From NCBI GenBank assembly GCA_003488965.1, contig DNJW01000364.1, positions 1 to 11,506 on the forward strand: DNA of 11,506 bases. The letters run 5' to 3'. How positions within the stretch are numbered: position 1 is the stretch's first letter; each line of letters begins with the position of its first letter. Position numbers and translations under genes: made by a program. The notes under the pieces were generated by a model. It saw nothing but the letters and a program-made list of their open reading frames with translations, had not been told where the DNA came from and searched no databases. The stretch comes from Lachnospiraceae bacterium. GTDB taxonomy: Bacteria > Bacillota > Clostridia > Lachnospirales > Lachnospiraceae. Shown piece by piece: positions 1 to 5,677 of the stretch.

Positions 1-189
1 ATAATCAGGAATTTCTTCCAACGCCGCCTGATTCAGACTTCTATCTTGAGATGGCAATATCACTAAACAATCGTTTATTGAATCAAAAGAATGATTGTAT
101 TTTATTTCCAGCCATGCTTGCCGGCCCGCTTTTGCTTCTTCTATATCTATCTGTATATCAATCACCACATTACCCCAACCAGCTTTCAC
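1..189 (-). CDS. Hypothetical protein, 5' end only (cut by window edge)
   Basis: A reading frame of 63 codons runs without a stop from a GTG at 189-187 to the window edge. The GTG overlaps the TGA stop of the HAD phosphatase gene (GTGA), a typical sign of translational coupling. The visible peptide begins VKAGWGNVVIDIQIDIEEA and continues through WLEIKYNHSFDSINDCLVIL and LPSQDRSLNQAALEEIPDY. It is soluble and mildly acidic in character, with no signal peptide or membrane segment. In-frame GTG codons at 168 and 165, preceded by a GGGG run, are alternative starts. I do not recognise the family. Because it directly follows the isomerase/phosphatase genes in the same direction, I infer that it belongs to the same glycan pathway. 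Its function is unknown, and the call rests on frame openness, coupling and normal codon use. Confidence 0.55.
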   Translation of the reverse strand, partial: MKAGWGNVVIDIQIDIEEAKAGRQAWLEIKYNHSFDSINDCLVILPSQDRSLNQAALEEIPDY

Positions 190-584
190 AACTCATGGTT
201 TATAACTATCCTTAGATTTTCAAATACATCCCTGTCCCTGGACAGCACAATGCTCATCTCCAGCCCAGACGGTTTCCTGTCATTCATCAGAATCCGCTCC
301 CCATAAGGCACACCAAAAATAATATGCCCATACCTGACCCCATTTTCCGCAAGGAACCTTTCCGTCCGTTCCCGTTCCACTTCTTTCCGAGACGTGAGAA
401 AGATGACCATGTCCCCTTCCGGTATGCTGTCCAGGAATTCCTTTGCCCCGTCCAAAAAGCTGTCAGAGCCGTCTATCTTATATCCGTTATGCTTTACAAT
501 CGTCCCGTCCAAATCCAGAATCCATGTATGTCCCAATGGGGAAAGCGTCAACTGGCTTCTCCGGATTGGCCTTGCTCCGTTCAT
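186..584 (-). CDS. Small HAD-family sugar-phosphate phosphatase
   Basis: This 132-residue protein is a compact HAD-superfamily hydrolase without an obvious cap domain. The visible motifs are WILDLDGT (residues 21-28, with D24 as probable nucleophile and D26 as general acid/base), FLTSR (62-66, motif II, T64), and MNDRKPSG (100-107, with D102 and K104 fitting the metal-binding acid and the lysine). Similar short HAD proteins with an ND-x-KPSG motif are common in capsule and LPS clusters, where they act as sugar-phosphate phosphatases. The ATG overlaps the TGA of the upstream SIS isomerase gene (ATGA), indicating translational coupling. I infer that it removes a phosphate from the intermediate made by the isomerase and kinase, as GmhB does in heptose synthesis. 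The substrate cannot be read from the sequence. Confidence 0.82.
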   Translation of the reverse strand: MNGARPIRRSQLTLSPLGHTWILDLDGTIVKHNGYKIDGSDSFLDGAKEFLDSIPEGDMVIFLTSRKEVERERTERFLAENGVRYGHIIFGVPYGERILMNDRKPSGLEMSIVLSRDRDVFENLRIVINHEL

Positions 585-1162
585 AGCTTCAGCACCTGGC
601 CGATATGCCCGCCCGGATGGTTCCGCCTGAAGTCGTCTACCGTGAGCCCCTGTTCCTTAGCCACCTGCATGGCAAGCCCCTGGAGCACGATCAAATTCAG
701 CGTAGTGGAATTATTAGGCATGATATTCCACAAGTCCCCCTCATGGGACAGCTTCAGGATAATACGGTTCGGAATCATCTCTGCCAGAGGGCTTTTCCCC
801 TCAAAGGACAGCAGCCACAGGTTCACGTCCCTTTCCTGCAAGAGCCCTGCCAGGTAAACGGATTCCTGCGTCTCCCCGCTCTTTGTGAGCAGTATCACCA
901 GATCTCCGTCCTTCACAATCCCCATGTCCCCATGGACAGCTGAATTGGTATGCAGAAAACAGGCGTCCAGCCCGAGGGAGACCATGGAGCCGACAAACTT
1001 TTCACAAATAGGGACGTTCTTGCCCAATCCCGAGACTATGACCTTGTGGCCTTTATCCAGCGTTTCCGAGGTTTCCTTTACCAGCCTTACAAACTCGTTT
1101 TCATCCATGGAGTGGATTGAAATATCTATCTCCCGCAGTTGCCTTTCAAAATATGTAAGCAT
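581..1162 (-). CDS. SIS-domain sugar-phosphate isomerase (KdsD/GutQ-like, no CBS domains)
   Basis: This is a single-SIS-domain protein of 193 residues. The order of conserved segments follows arabinose-5-phosphate isomerases of the KdsD/GutQ type: SGLGK (44-48), AVHGDMG (75-81), LLTKSGETQE (91-100), PNNSTTL (149-155) and NHPGGHIG (181-188). Family members interconvert D-ribulose 5-phosphate and D-arabinose 5-phosphate. KdsD carries a CBS pair after the SIS domain, which is absent here. The ATG at 1162 was chosen because GGGGAGGG lies five to twelve bases upstream; an in-frame TTG at 1189 would lengthen the protein by nine residues without such a site. The gene starts 28 bases after the kinase/nucleotidyltransferase gene and overlaps the phosphatase by four bases. 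Kdo is not expected in this kind of organism, so I infer a role in a pentose or heptose nucleotide-sugar route. A GmhA-like heptose-phosphate isomerase is the main alternative. Confidence 0.85.
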   Translation of the reverse strand: MLTYFERQLREIDISIHSMDENEFVRLVKETSETLDKGHKVIVSGLGKNVPICEKFVGSMVSLGLDACFLHTNSAVHGDMGIVKDGDLVILLTKSGETQESVYLAGLLQERDVNLWLLSFEGKSPLAEMIPNRIILKLSHEGDLWNIMPNNSTTLNLIVLQGLAMQVAKEQGLTVDDFRRNHPGGHIGQVLKL

Positions 1163-1166
1163 ATGT

Positions 1167-1174
1167 CCCTCCCC
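1167..1174 (-). promoter_or_regulatory. Ribosome binding site of the SIS isomerase gene
   Basis: GGGGAGGG on the minus strand ends four bases before the ATG at 1162. It decides between this start and an upstream TTG at 1189. Confidence 0.75.
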
Positions 1175-1190
1175 AATCAGACTTTCCAAA

Positions 1191-2696
1191 TCACAGGACT
1201 TCTTCTAAATAGTACAGCCCGTTATAAAACGCCCCGCAGATAGAGTCATAATCCTGCCATGCATAGGTAGTCAGCGAAAGCCAGATTACCGCATGGAGCA
1301 GCTTGATGGAGCCTCTGTCCGTTCCAGTCAGCGCAAAGAAGTCCTCCTCCATATCCTCCCATTGGTTGGAGGCGATCTGCAGCGCCACTTCCTTCTGCCC
1401 GATATCCAGCCGGAAATCCTTCAGGTTGAACCTGTCATAATTCCCCGCAATGGAATAGTAAAGCTTTGCCCAGTCATACATAGGATCCCCATACAGCTCC
1501 TGATATCCAAAGTATCCCCTTGGGTCTATCATGACAGGCTCCCCGTTTTCCCGTAGCATCAGATTGGAGAATGTGCAGTCCCCATGTATCAGGCAGAACT
1601 CCTGACAGGGAATCGACTCCAGCTTTCTTTCCAGCTCTCGCTTATGGAAGAATACATTCCGGCAGTCCTTGCCGTTGACCCGAATCCTTTTCCTGTCCGC
1701 AAAAGGTATCAGGTCGCGCACGGAGCGGATACGCTCCATTGTCTTCCCATAATAAGCTTTCTTTGTGCTGAATGCGTCCGGTATGCGGGGGGATTCCGTC
1801 CTGTGCAGCTCATTCAAGGCATCTACCAGCTTTGCAAGCACTGCCTTTTTCTCCGGGTAGGCCAGGTCGCACTCATAGATGTTCTTCCCCTGAATCCGCT
1901 CCATCTCCAGAGGGCCTGTCCGATAGATTCCAGGGATGGAAGCAATCTTTTTCTTCATGGCCTCCACATACCAACGGCTTTCCCTTTCGGCAAGCGCCTT
2001 TCCCTGGGCATCTATTCCCTCTTTCAGAACCTTGTCCTCCATTAACGTCAGCCGATTGAAGGGCCTACATCTCTCTTTTTCCAAGTCGTTATATTCTTCC
2101 AGGACTCCGAACTCTTTCGTTCCGGCCAATGAGATCTCCTCAAAATGCATCTTTTTATGCTGCATCCATCGGACAAGCTCGCCGCTCTCCGGGACATCCT
2201 TAAGCTTGCCCTTGTCTGTAAACAGGAAGAAACCGGCCACGCCATGCTCCGCTGATTTTTCCTCTACAAATGCCCCACCCTTATGGCTCCACCGACACAG
2301 GAAGGATTTTGAAATGCCGATATAGTCGCTTTCAGCTGTACCTTCTCTATACCTTTCCGGCAATTCAAAGGTGTCGGGAAGAATCAGGTCAGACCATATC
2401 AGCATGAACGGCTGGCCCTCCGGTATCAGCCGGATGGCCTGGCTTATCCCCGCACAGGTTCCTTCCCCCTCCGCATCTACTACCAGATATTTCACTTCCG
2501 CAAAACATTCCAGATATTCCCGCAGAACTTCTTTTTTATAATCTGCGATGACTATGAACTTCTTGTCCGGGTATTTTCGGAACAGATGAAACAGCATCGG
2601 CAGATTCCCTACCGGGACAAGGCATTTGGGCTTGTTTTTTGTCAGATATCCAAGCCTGGTTCCTTTCCCTCCGGCTTGTACAATAATGTAATCCAT
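1191..2696 (-). CDS. Bifunctional nucleotidyltransferase / APH-type sugar kinase
   Basis: This 501-residue protein is a fusion of two enzymes. The N-terminal part (about 1-210) is a GT-A nucleotidyltransferase with the signature QAGGKGTRL (7-15) and KPKCLVPV (22-29), as in enzymes that activate sugar 1-phosphates or phosphocholine. The C-terminal part (about 240-501) is an aminoglycoside-phosphotransferase/choline-kinase fold with the catalytic-loop motif HGDCTFSN (371-378, D373 probable base, N378 metal ligand) and DPRGYFG (391-397, D391 metal ligand), followed by YGDPMYDWAKL. Kinases with HGD and DPRG-FG motifs occur in capsule clusters. I infer that one polypeptide phosphorylates a sugar and then makes its NDP form, as HldE or Fkp do with other folds. 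A LicA/LicC-like role on choline or another amino alcohol is possible but less favoured given the isomerase and phosphatase that follow. The ATG has GGAGG four bases upstream, and the gene starts 25 bases after its upstream neighbour. Confidence 0.8.
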   Translation of the reverse strand: MDYIIVQAGGKGTRLGYLTKNKPKCLVPVGNLPMLFHLFRKYPDKKFIVIADYKKEVLREYLECFAEVKYLVVDAEGEGTCAGISQAIRLIPEGQPFMLIWSDLILPDTFELPERYREGTAESDYIGISKSFLCRWSHKGGAFVEEKSAEHGVAGFFLFTDKGKLKDVPESGELVRWMQHKKMHFEEISLAGTKEFGVLEEYNDLEKERCRPFNRLTLMEDKVLKEGIDAQGKALAERESRWYVEAMKKKIASIPGIYRTGPLEMERIQGKNIYECDLAYPEKKAVLAKLVDALNELHRTESPRIPDAFSTKKAYYGKTMERIRSVRDLIPFADRKRIRVNGKDCRNVFFHKRELERKLESIPCQEFCLIHGDCTFSNLMLRENGEPVMIDPRGYFGYQELYGDPMYDWAKLYYSIAGNYDRFNLKDFRLDIGQKEVALQIASNQWEDMEEDFFALTGTDRGSIKLLHAVIWLSLTTYAWQDYDSICGAFYNGLYYLEEVL

Positions 2697-2721
2697 TTTC
2701 CCTCCATTTTTGTGCCGATTC

Positions 2722-4086
2722 TTAAGACGTAAGAGCTTCGCAATCCTGTATCATGATTGGTTTCTTTGTTATCTTATATAGCTCCACAACGCTGCTCCAG
2801 TCCCCATAATAGGCATCCGATAAAACAATTGCCCTGTCTAAATCCGCGGACTCGTCAAAGATGCCCCAATCCTCTTCCTGATACTCCTCCACAATTAGCA
2901 TATACTCCCAATAAAGCCTCGGCCGCATAGTCTTGATCGTGATTTCCAGCAAGGGATGCGGCCGCCATAATAGGACGAACTCTTCTTCCTGGCGGAATAA
3001 GGCTAATACGCTTTTTATCTTGTCTATGTATGCCTCTTTGTGCTTTAGCATTGCCTCGATTGTTGTATTATAAAGAACTATTTTTTTCTTCTCTCCGTTG
3101 GATTTGTAGATCTTATCTTTCCATTCTTCCGGTATCTCTATTTTTCCACTCTCCATGACCCTTCTAATACGATCAAGTTTCGGGCTGCCTAATGGAAGTA
3201 TCTTTTTATCCAAATCGCCATATCTGCCTACGCAATTATGCTCCTTTTCAAACTTCTGTATGTTTTCTATATAGGCATTCTTCACTTTCTCTGACTGCAC
3301 GATTACCCTGTCCGCATTCATCACTCCCGGCACTATACAGAAGTATTCGTCCACATTATCGTTGATACCGACAAAGTAAGGGAGATATACCAGCATATCC
3401 GTATGCCTTTTCAGTTCCTTTGTATAATACTGCGGAGGCACGCTTGTAATAGTGTTCCAATCATCATATGGATTTTGGATATAGATGATATCTGGCCTGC
3501 GCTCTTCTATCTTATATTCCTGCCAGCCAGTTATCGGTACATAATCAGGATACTCATTCCCTTCATAGTGCATCTGCCCAAAGCTTTCGTCCCATTTCTT
3601 TTCATAATACGGAATGGGTATGACATAAGCATCACAATGCTCATCATCCCTTGCCGCCATCCAGACGCTTTCCATGCAGTCCCACATAGATGCCTTATAA
3701 GGCAGAAATACGACTTCTTTCCTGACAGCGATATCCTTTTTTGCACTGTTCTCTATCCTGATGAGCTGCTTTCTCAATATCTTGCAAATTTTGTTCGCTT
3801 CGACTCTCTCGCTGTCCATTCCATCGATTTCTGCATATATCCCATAGAGCGCCTCGCAGTATGACTCGATATATCCTACCGTAGGATGCCCCTCGCCTTC
3901 CAGCCTTTCAATGCATTCTCCCAGAGAAATGGCAAATTCCTGGCATTCACTGAGCATGTTTTGTATGTTCGGCATTCTTTGCGTCAAATGGCGGTTCCCC
4001 TGGCGCAGTTGCTCTTTTATCTCCTCATGCGCCTGGCCAAGGCTCTGTAATGCCTCCAGTATCTCCTGTTTCTGTGCCTGTCTCAT
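2722..4086 (-). CDS. CDP-glycerol glycerophosphotransferase-like transferase
   Basis: This 454-residue protein has two parts. Residues 1-120 are strongly helical and charged, probably coiled coil. From about 124 follows a GT-B-like catalytic region resembling the CDP-glycerol:poly(glycerophosphate) glycerophosphotransferase family of teichoic acid synthesis. Segments supporting this are VVFLPYKASMWD (125-136), YVIPIPYYEKK (154-164), RRPDIIYIQNPYD (196-208), LPLGSPKLD (297-305), LLWRPHPL (372-379) and SDAYYGDWSSVVELY (423-437). Family members transfer a polyol phosphate from a CDP-polyol; the polyol here is not known. I chose the ATG at 4086, preceded by AAGGGGGG; an open frame runs further upstream to 4197, but that would overlap the cytidylyltransferase gene and lacks such a site. 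Directly following a CTP-dependent cytidylyltransferase, it is the likely user of its CDP product. No signal peptide is seen, so it probably acts at the inner face of the membrane. Confidence 0.75.
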   Translation of the reverse strand: MRQAQKQEILEALQSLGQAHEEIKEQLRQGNRHLTQRMPNIQNMLSECQEFAISLGECIERLEGEGHPTVGYIESYCEALYGIYAEIDGMDSERVEANKICKILRKQLIRIENSAKKDIAVRKEVVFLPYKASMWDCMESVWMAARDDEHCDAYVIPIPYYEKKWDESFGQMHYEGNEYPDYVPITGWQEYKIEERRPDIIYIQNPYDDWNTITSVPPQYYTKELKRHTDMLVYLPYFVGINDNVDEYFCIVPGVMNADRVIVQSEKVKNAYIENIQKFEKEHNCVGRYGDLDKKILPLGSPKLDRIRRVMESGKIEIPEEWKDKIYKSNGEKKKIVLYNTTIEAMLKHKEAYIDKIKSVLALFRQEEEFVLLWRPHPLLEITIKTMRPRLYWEYMLIVEEYQEEDWGIFDESADLDRAIVLSDAYYGDWSSVVELYKITKKPIMIQDCEALTS

Positions 4087-4090
4087 TCTG

Positions 4091-4098
4091 CCCCCCTT
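4091..4098 (-). promoter_or_regulatory. G-rich ribosome binding site of the CDP-polyol transferase gene
   Basis: AAGGGGGG on the minus strand ends four bases before the ATG at 4086. It is an atypical, all-G version of the usual GGAGG and is the reason for preferring this start over the longer open frame. Confidence 0.6.
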
Positions 4099-4123
4099 AC
4101 ACGGCAAACCGTTCTGGTCCCCT

Positions 4124-4137
4124 CTGCCATATGGCAG
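4124..4137 (-). repeat. Perfect 14-base palindrome between two genes
   Basis: CTGCCATATGGCAG is its own reverse complement and lies in the 73-base gap between the cytidylyltransferase stop (4160) and the transferase start (4086). It could be a protein-binding site, or part of a weak mRNA hairpin with the nearby CAGGCACAGGCAG repeat. There is no U-tract after it, so it is not a terminator. Function unknown. Confidence 0.4.
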
Positions 4138-4159
4138 GCGTAGGACTGCCTGTGCCTGT

Positions 4160-4876
4160 CTACAGTCCAAATACCTGCTGCCCCTCCAGCGCGTCATACA
4201 GGGCGCGGCATATATAGAAGTCCGCAGGTTCCGTTATCTTCATATTGTTGCTGGTGCTCTTCACCATATGCAGCTCCCTGTGGTACAGGCTGCAAAGGTG
4301 GGCGGAGTCAATGCTCTTTATCCCGTCTTCTTCCGCCCGCCCATAGAGGGACCTTATGTCCCCATAGTAAAATGACTGCGGCGCCTTGGCCGTGTACATC
4401 TGATCCCTTGGCGGCATCTCAGATACTGTCCTCCCGTCCAGGCTCCTTATCTGGCTCTCCCTGGCCGCCTCACATGTGATGGCATTTCCGTATTCCTTTA
4501 CCGCATCTATGTTCAATGTAATCAGCTCCTCATTGATCAATGGACGTACACCGTCATGGATCAGCACAATGTCGTCCTTCTGCACAAACTCCTCCATTGC
4601 CAGAAGCCCCTGATAGATCGAGTCGTGGCCTGTGGCGCCGCCCGGAACGATTCTTCTTACTTTTGTAATGTCAAAACGCCTCAGCAGCCCTTTCAATTCC
4701 TCAATATATTCCTCCACACAGACGACCACCATGCCCTCTATCCCTTCATGGTATTCAAAATGTTCCAGAGTGTATATGATTACCGGCTTCCCGTGGATCT
4801 CCAGGAACTGCTTTGGCTTGGAACGGATGTTCATCCTTTTGCCTGTTCCGCCGGCAAATATCAGTGCTACCACCAT
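4160..4876 (-). CDS. IspD/TarI-family cytidylyltransferase (CDP-polyol synthesis)
   Basis: This 238-residue protein has the full set of IspD-family motifs: the CTP-binding loop FAGGTGKRM (7-15), KPKQF (20-24), LIHDGVRPL (105-113), AKAPQSF (163-169) and NMKITEPADF (211-220). Family members join CTP to methylerythritol 4-phosphate (IspD) or to ribitol 5-phosphate (TarI, Bcs1-like enzymes). The HDGVRP form and the setting between a pentose-phosphate epimerase and a CDP-glycerol-transferase-like gene favour a TarI-like polyol-phosphate role over isoprenoid synthesis. No TarJ-like reductase gene is in the window. The ATG at 4876 was chosen because the conserved fold begins directly after it, AAGGAG lies upstream, and a promoter candidate ends about 25 bases before it. 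An ATG at 4897 (seven more residues) has no ribosome binding site and would sit at the predicted transcript start. Confidence 0.85.
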   Translation of the reverse strand: MVVALIFAGGTGKRMNIRSKPKQFLEIHGKPVIIYTLEHFEYHEGIEGMVVVCVEEYIEELKGLLRRFDITKVRRIVPGGATGHDSIYQGLLAMEEFVQKDDIVLIHDGVRPLINEELITLNIDAVKEYGNAITCEAARESQIRSLDGRTVSEMPPRDQMYTAKAPQSFYYGDIRSLYGRAEEDGIKSIDSAHLCSLYHRELHMVKSTSNNMKITEPADFYICRALYDALEGQQVFGL

Positions 4877-4901
4877 ATCTGCATTACTCTCCTTCATACA
4901 A

Positions 4902-4931
4902 TTTATACTCACGACCGATAACATTTGCCAA
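4902..4931 (-). promoter_or_regulatory. Predicted internal sigma70-like promoter
   Basis: On the minus strand TTGGCA (4931-4926, five of six matches to TTGACA) is followed after 18 bases by TATAAA (4907-4902, five of six matches to TATAAT). Transcription would begin near 4895, just before the AAGGAG and the ATG at 4876. It sits in the largest gap of the cluster, so the cytidylyltransferase and the genes after it may have their own transcript in addition to read-through. This was found by eye and not tested. Confidence 0.5.
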
Positions 4932-4940
4932 AGCAAATGT
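4921..4940 (-). repeat. Perfect inverted repeat overlapping the -35 box
   Basis: ACATTTGC and GCAAATGT are perfect complementary arms of eight bases separated by four. The minus-strand -35 hexamer TTGGCA covers the loop and the start of the second arm, which is the usual position of a repressor operator. The repeat has no T-run after it in either direction, so a Rho-independent terminator is unlikely. Which protein would bind it is unknown. Confidence 0.5.
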
Positions 4941-5014
4941 ATAACGAGCGGGCACTTTCGCAATGTGGGATAAAGAGCAGTAAATGAATGCGCTCACGAG
5001 CATAAAGCCAGAAT

Positions 5015-5677
5015 TTAAAACTTCAGCTCCCGTATGTCCGCCAGTGTCTCCCCATAGGACTTGTCCTTTCCAAAGAGGAGCGTGGTGCCCAGCACGAAGC
5101 CGTCCACTCCTTTTGGGGCATATTCCAGTATCTTGTCCGCACTACAGGCTCCGTCCCAGTATAGGCCGAAGTCCATGTCATCCTTCATGGCAAGGAGCTT
5201 AGTGATTTTCTTGCCCACATAGGGCAGATACATCTGGCCTGCGTTCCCGGGATTCACGGACATGACCAGCACTTTTTTCACGATTCGCAGCATCTCCATG
5301 ACGGTCTCTACGGAAGTGCCGGGGTTGATAGCGATTCCGGGCACCATCCCGGCATTGATGATGGCCTGAAGGGTGGTGGAGGGGTGGTACTCGGCCTCCG
5401 GGTGAATGTAGACTGTATCGCCTTTGCGCAGGCTGCTTAGGAACAGGCCGATATTGTTGCTGGGGTGCTCTATCATCAAGTGGATGTCCAGCGGTTTGGC
5501 GGTAGCGTCTGCTATATAGCGCATGTCATTCAGAGACATGGCAAAATTGGGGACGTAGCGGCCATCCATGATGTCTATGTGGAAGGAATCGATTCCGCCT
5601 TCCTCTAAATCTTTTACCTCTTTCTCCAGCTTGCCATAATTAGCACACATCATGGAAGCCATTAGTTCGAACTGCAT
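5015..5677 (-). CDS. Ribulose-phosphate 3-epimerase family protein
   Basis: This 220-residue TIM-barrel protein is the usual length for the ribulose-phosphate 3-epimerase family (D-ribulose 5-phosphate to D-xylulose 5-phosphate, with related allulose-6-phosphate epimerases). The expected catalytic and metal residues are present: FHIDIMDG (H33, D35), DIHLM (H66) and YWDGA (D175). IHPEAEYH (91-98) and MSVNPG (139-144) are also conserved. The usual NPGFGGQ and DGGV segments are instead NPGNAGQ and DGAC, so it is divergent and probably a cluster-specific paralogue rather than the housekeeping enzyme. Its ATG has GAGGTG upstream and lies inside the last codons of the preceding gene (16-base overlap), so the two are probably translationally coupled. 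I infer that it feeds a pentulose phosphate, directly or after reduction, to the cytidylyltransferase that follows. The substrate could be a different ketose phosphate. Confidence 0.85.
   Translation of the reverse strand: MQFELMASMMCANYGKLEKEVKDLEEGGIDSFHIDIMDGRYVPNFAMSLNDMRYIADATAKPLDIHLMIEHPSNNIGLFLSSLRKGDTVYIHPEAEYHPSTTLQAIINAGMVPGIAINPGTSVETVMEMLRIVKKVLVMSVNPGNAGQMYLPYVGKKITKLLAMKDDMDFGLYWDGACSADKILEYAPKGVDGFVLGTTLLFGKDKSYGETLADIRELKF

Larger units (their letters stand above)
4877..5014 (-). other. Largest intergenic gap of the cluster
   Basis: These 138 bases separate the epimerase stop from the cytidylyltransferase start. They contain the predicted promoter and the inverted repeat. 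No tRNA-like or riboswitch-like structure was recognised, and there is no hairpin followed by a T-run that would stop the upstream transcript. An open frame from a TTG at 4963 crosses the gap in the cytidylyltransferase frame, but its added residues are not family-like. Confidence 0.6.

Noticed and set aside
581..1162. Full KdsD of Kdo/LPS synthesis
   Set aside because: The CBS pair is missing, and no kdsA, kdsB or other LPS core gene is seen in a window with Gram-positive features.
324..2325. Several plus-strand open frames (for example 324-857, 605-943, 1584-2045, 1936-2325)
   Set aside because: They lie opposite strongly supported minus-strand genes with clear motifs, have no good ribosome binding sites that I could see, and encode low-complexity, Cys/Pro/Ser-rich peptides without recognisable motifs.
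3403..4375. Plus-strand open frames at 3403-3864 and 3911-4375
   Set aside because: Shadows of the CDP-polyol transferase and cytidylyltransferase genes; the peptides show no family motif.
4160..4876. Housekeeping ispD of the isoprenoid pathway
   Set aside because: The motifs fit both IspD and TarI-type enzymes, but the neighbours are polyol/glycan genes and the HDGVRP form is more TarI-like. Not fully excluded.
4921..4940. Rho-independent terminator
   Set aside because: The perfect stem has only eight AT-rich pairs and no T-run follows on either strand; overlap with a -35 box fits an operator better.
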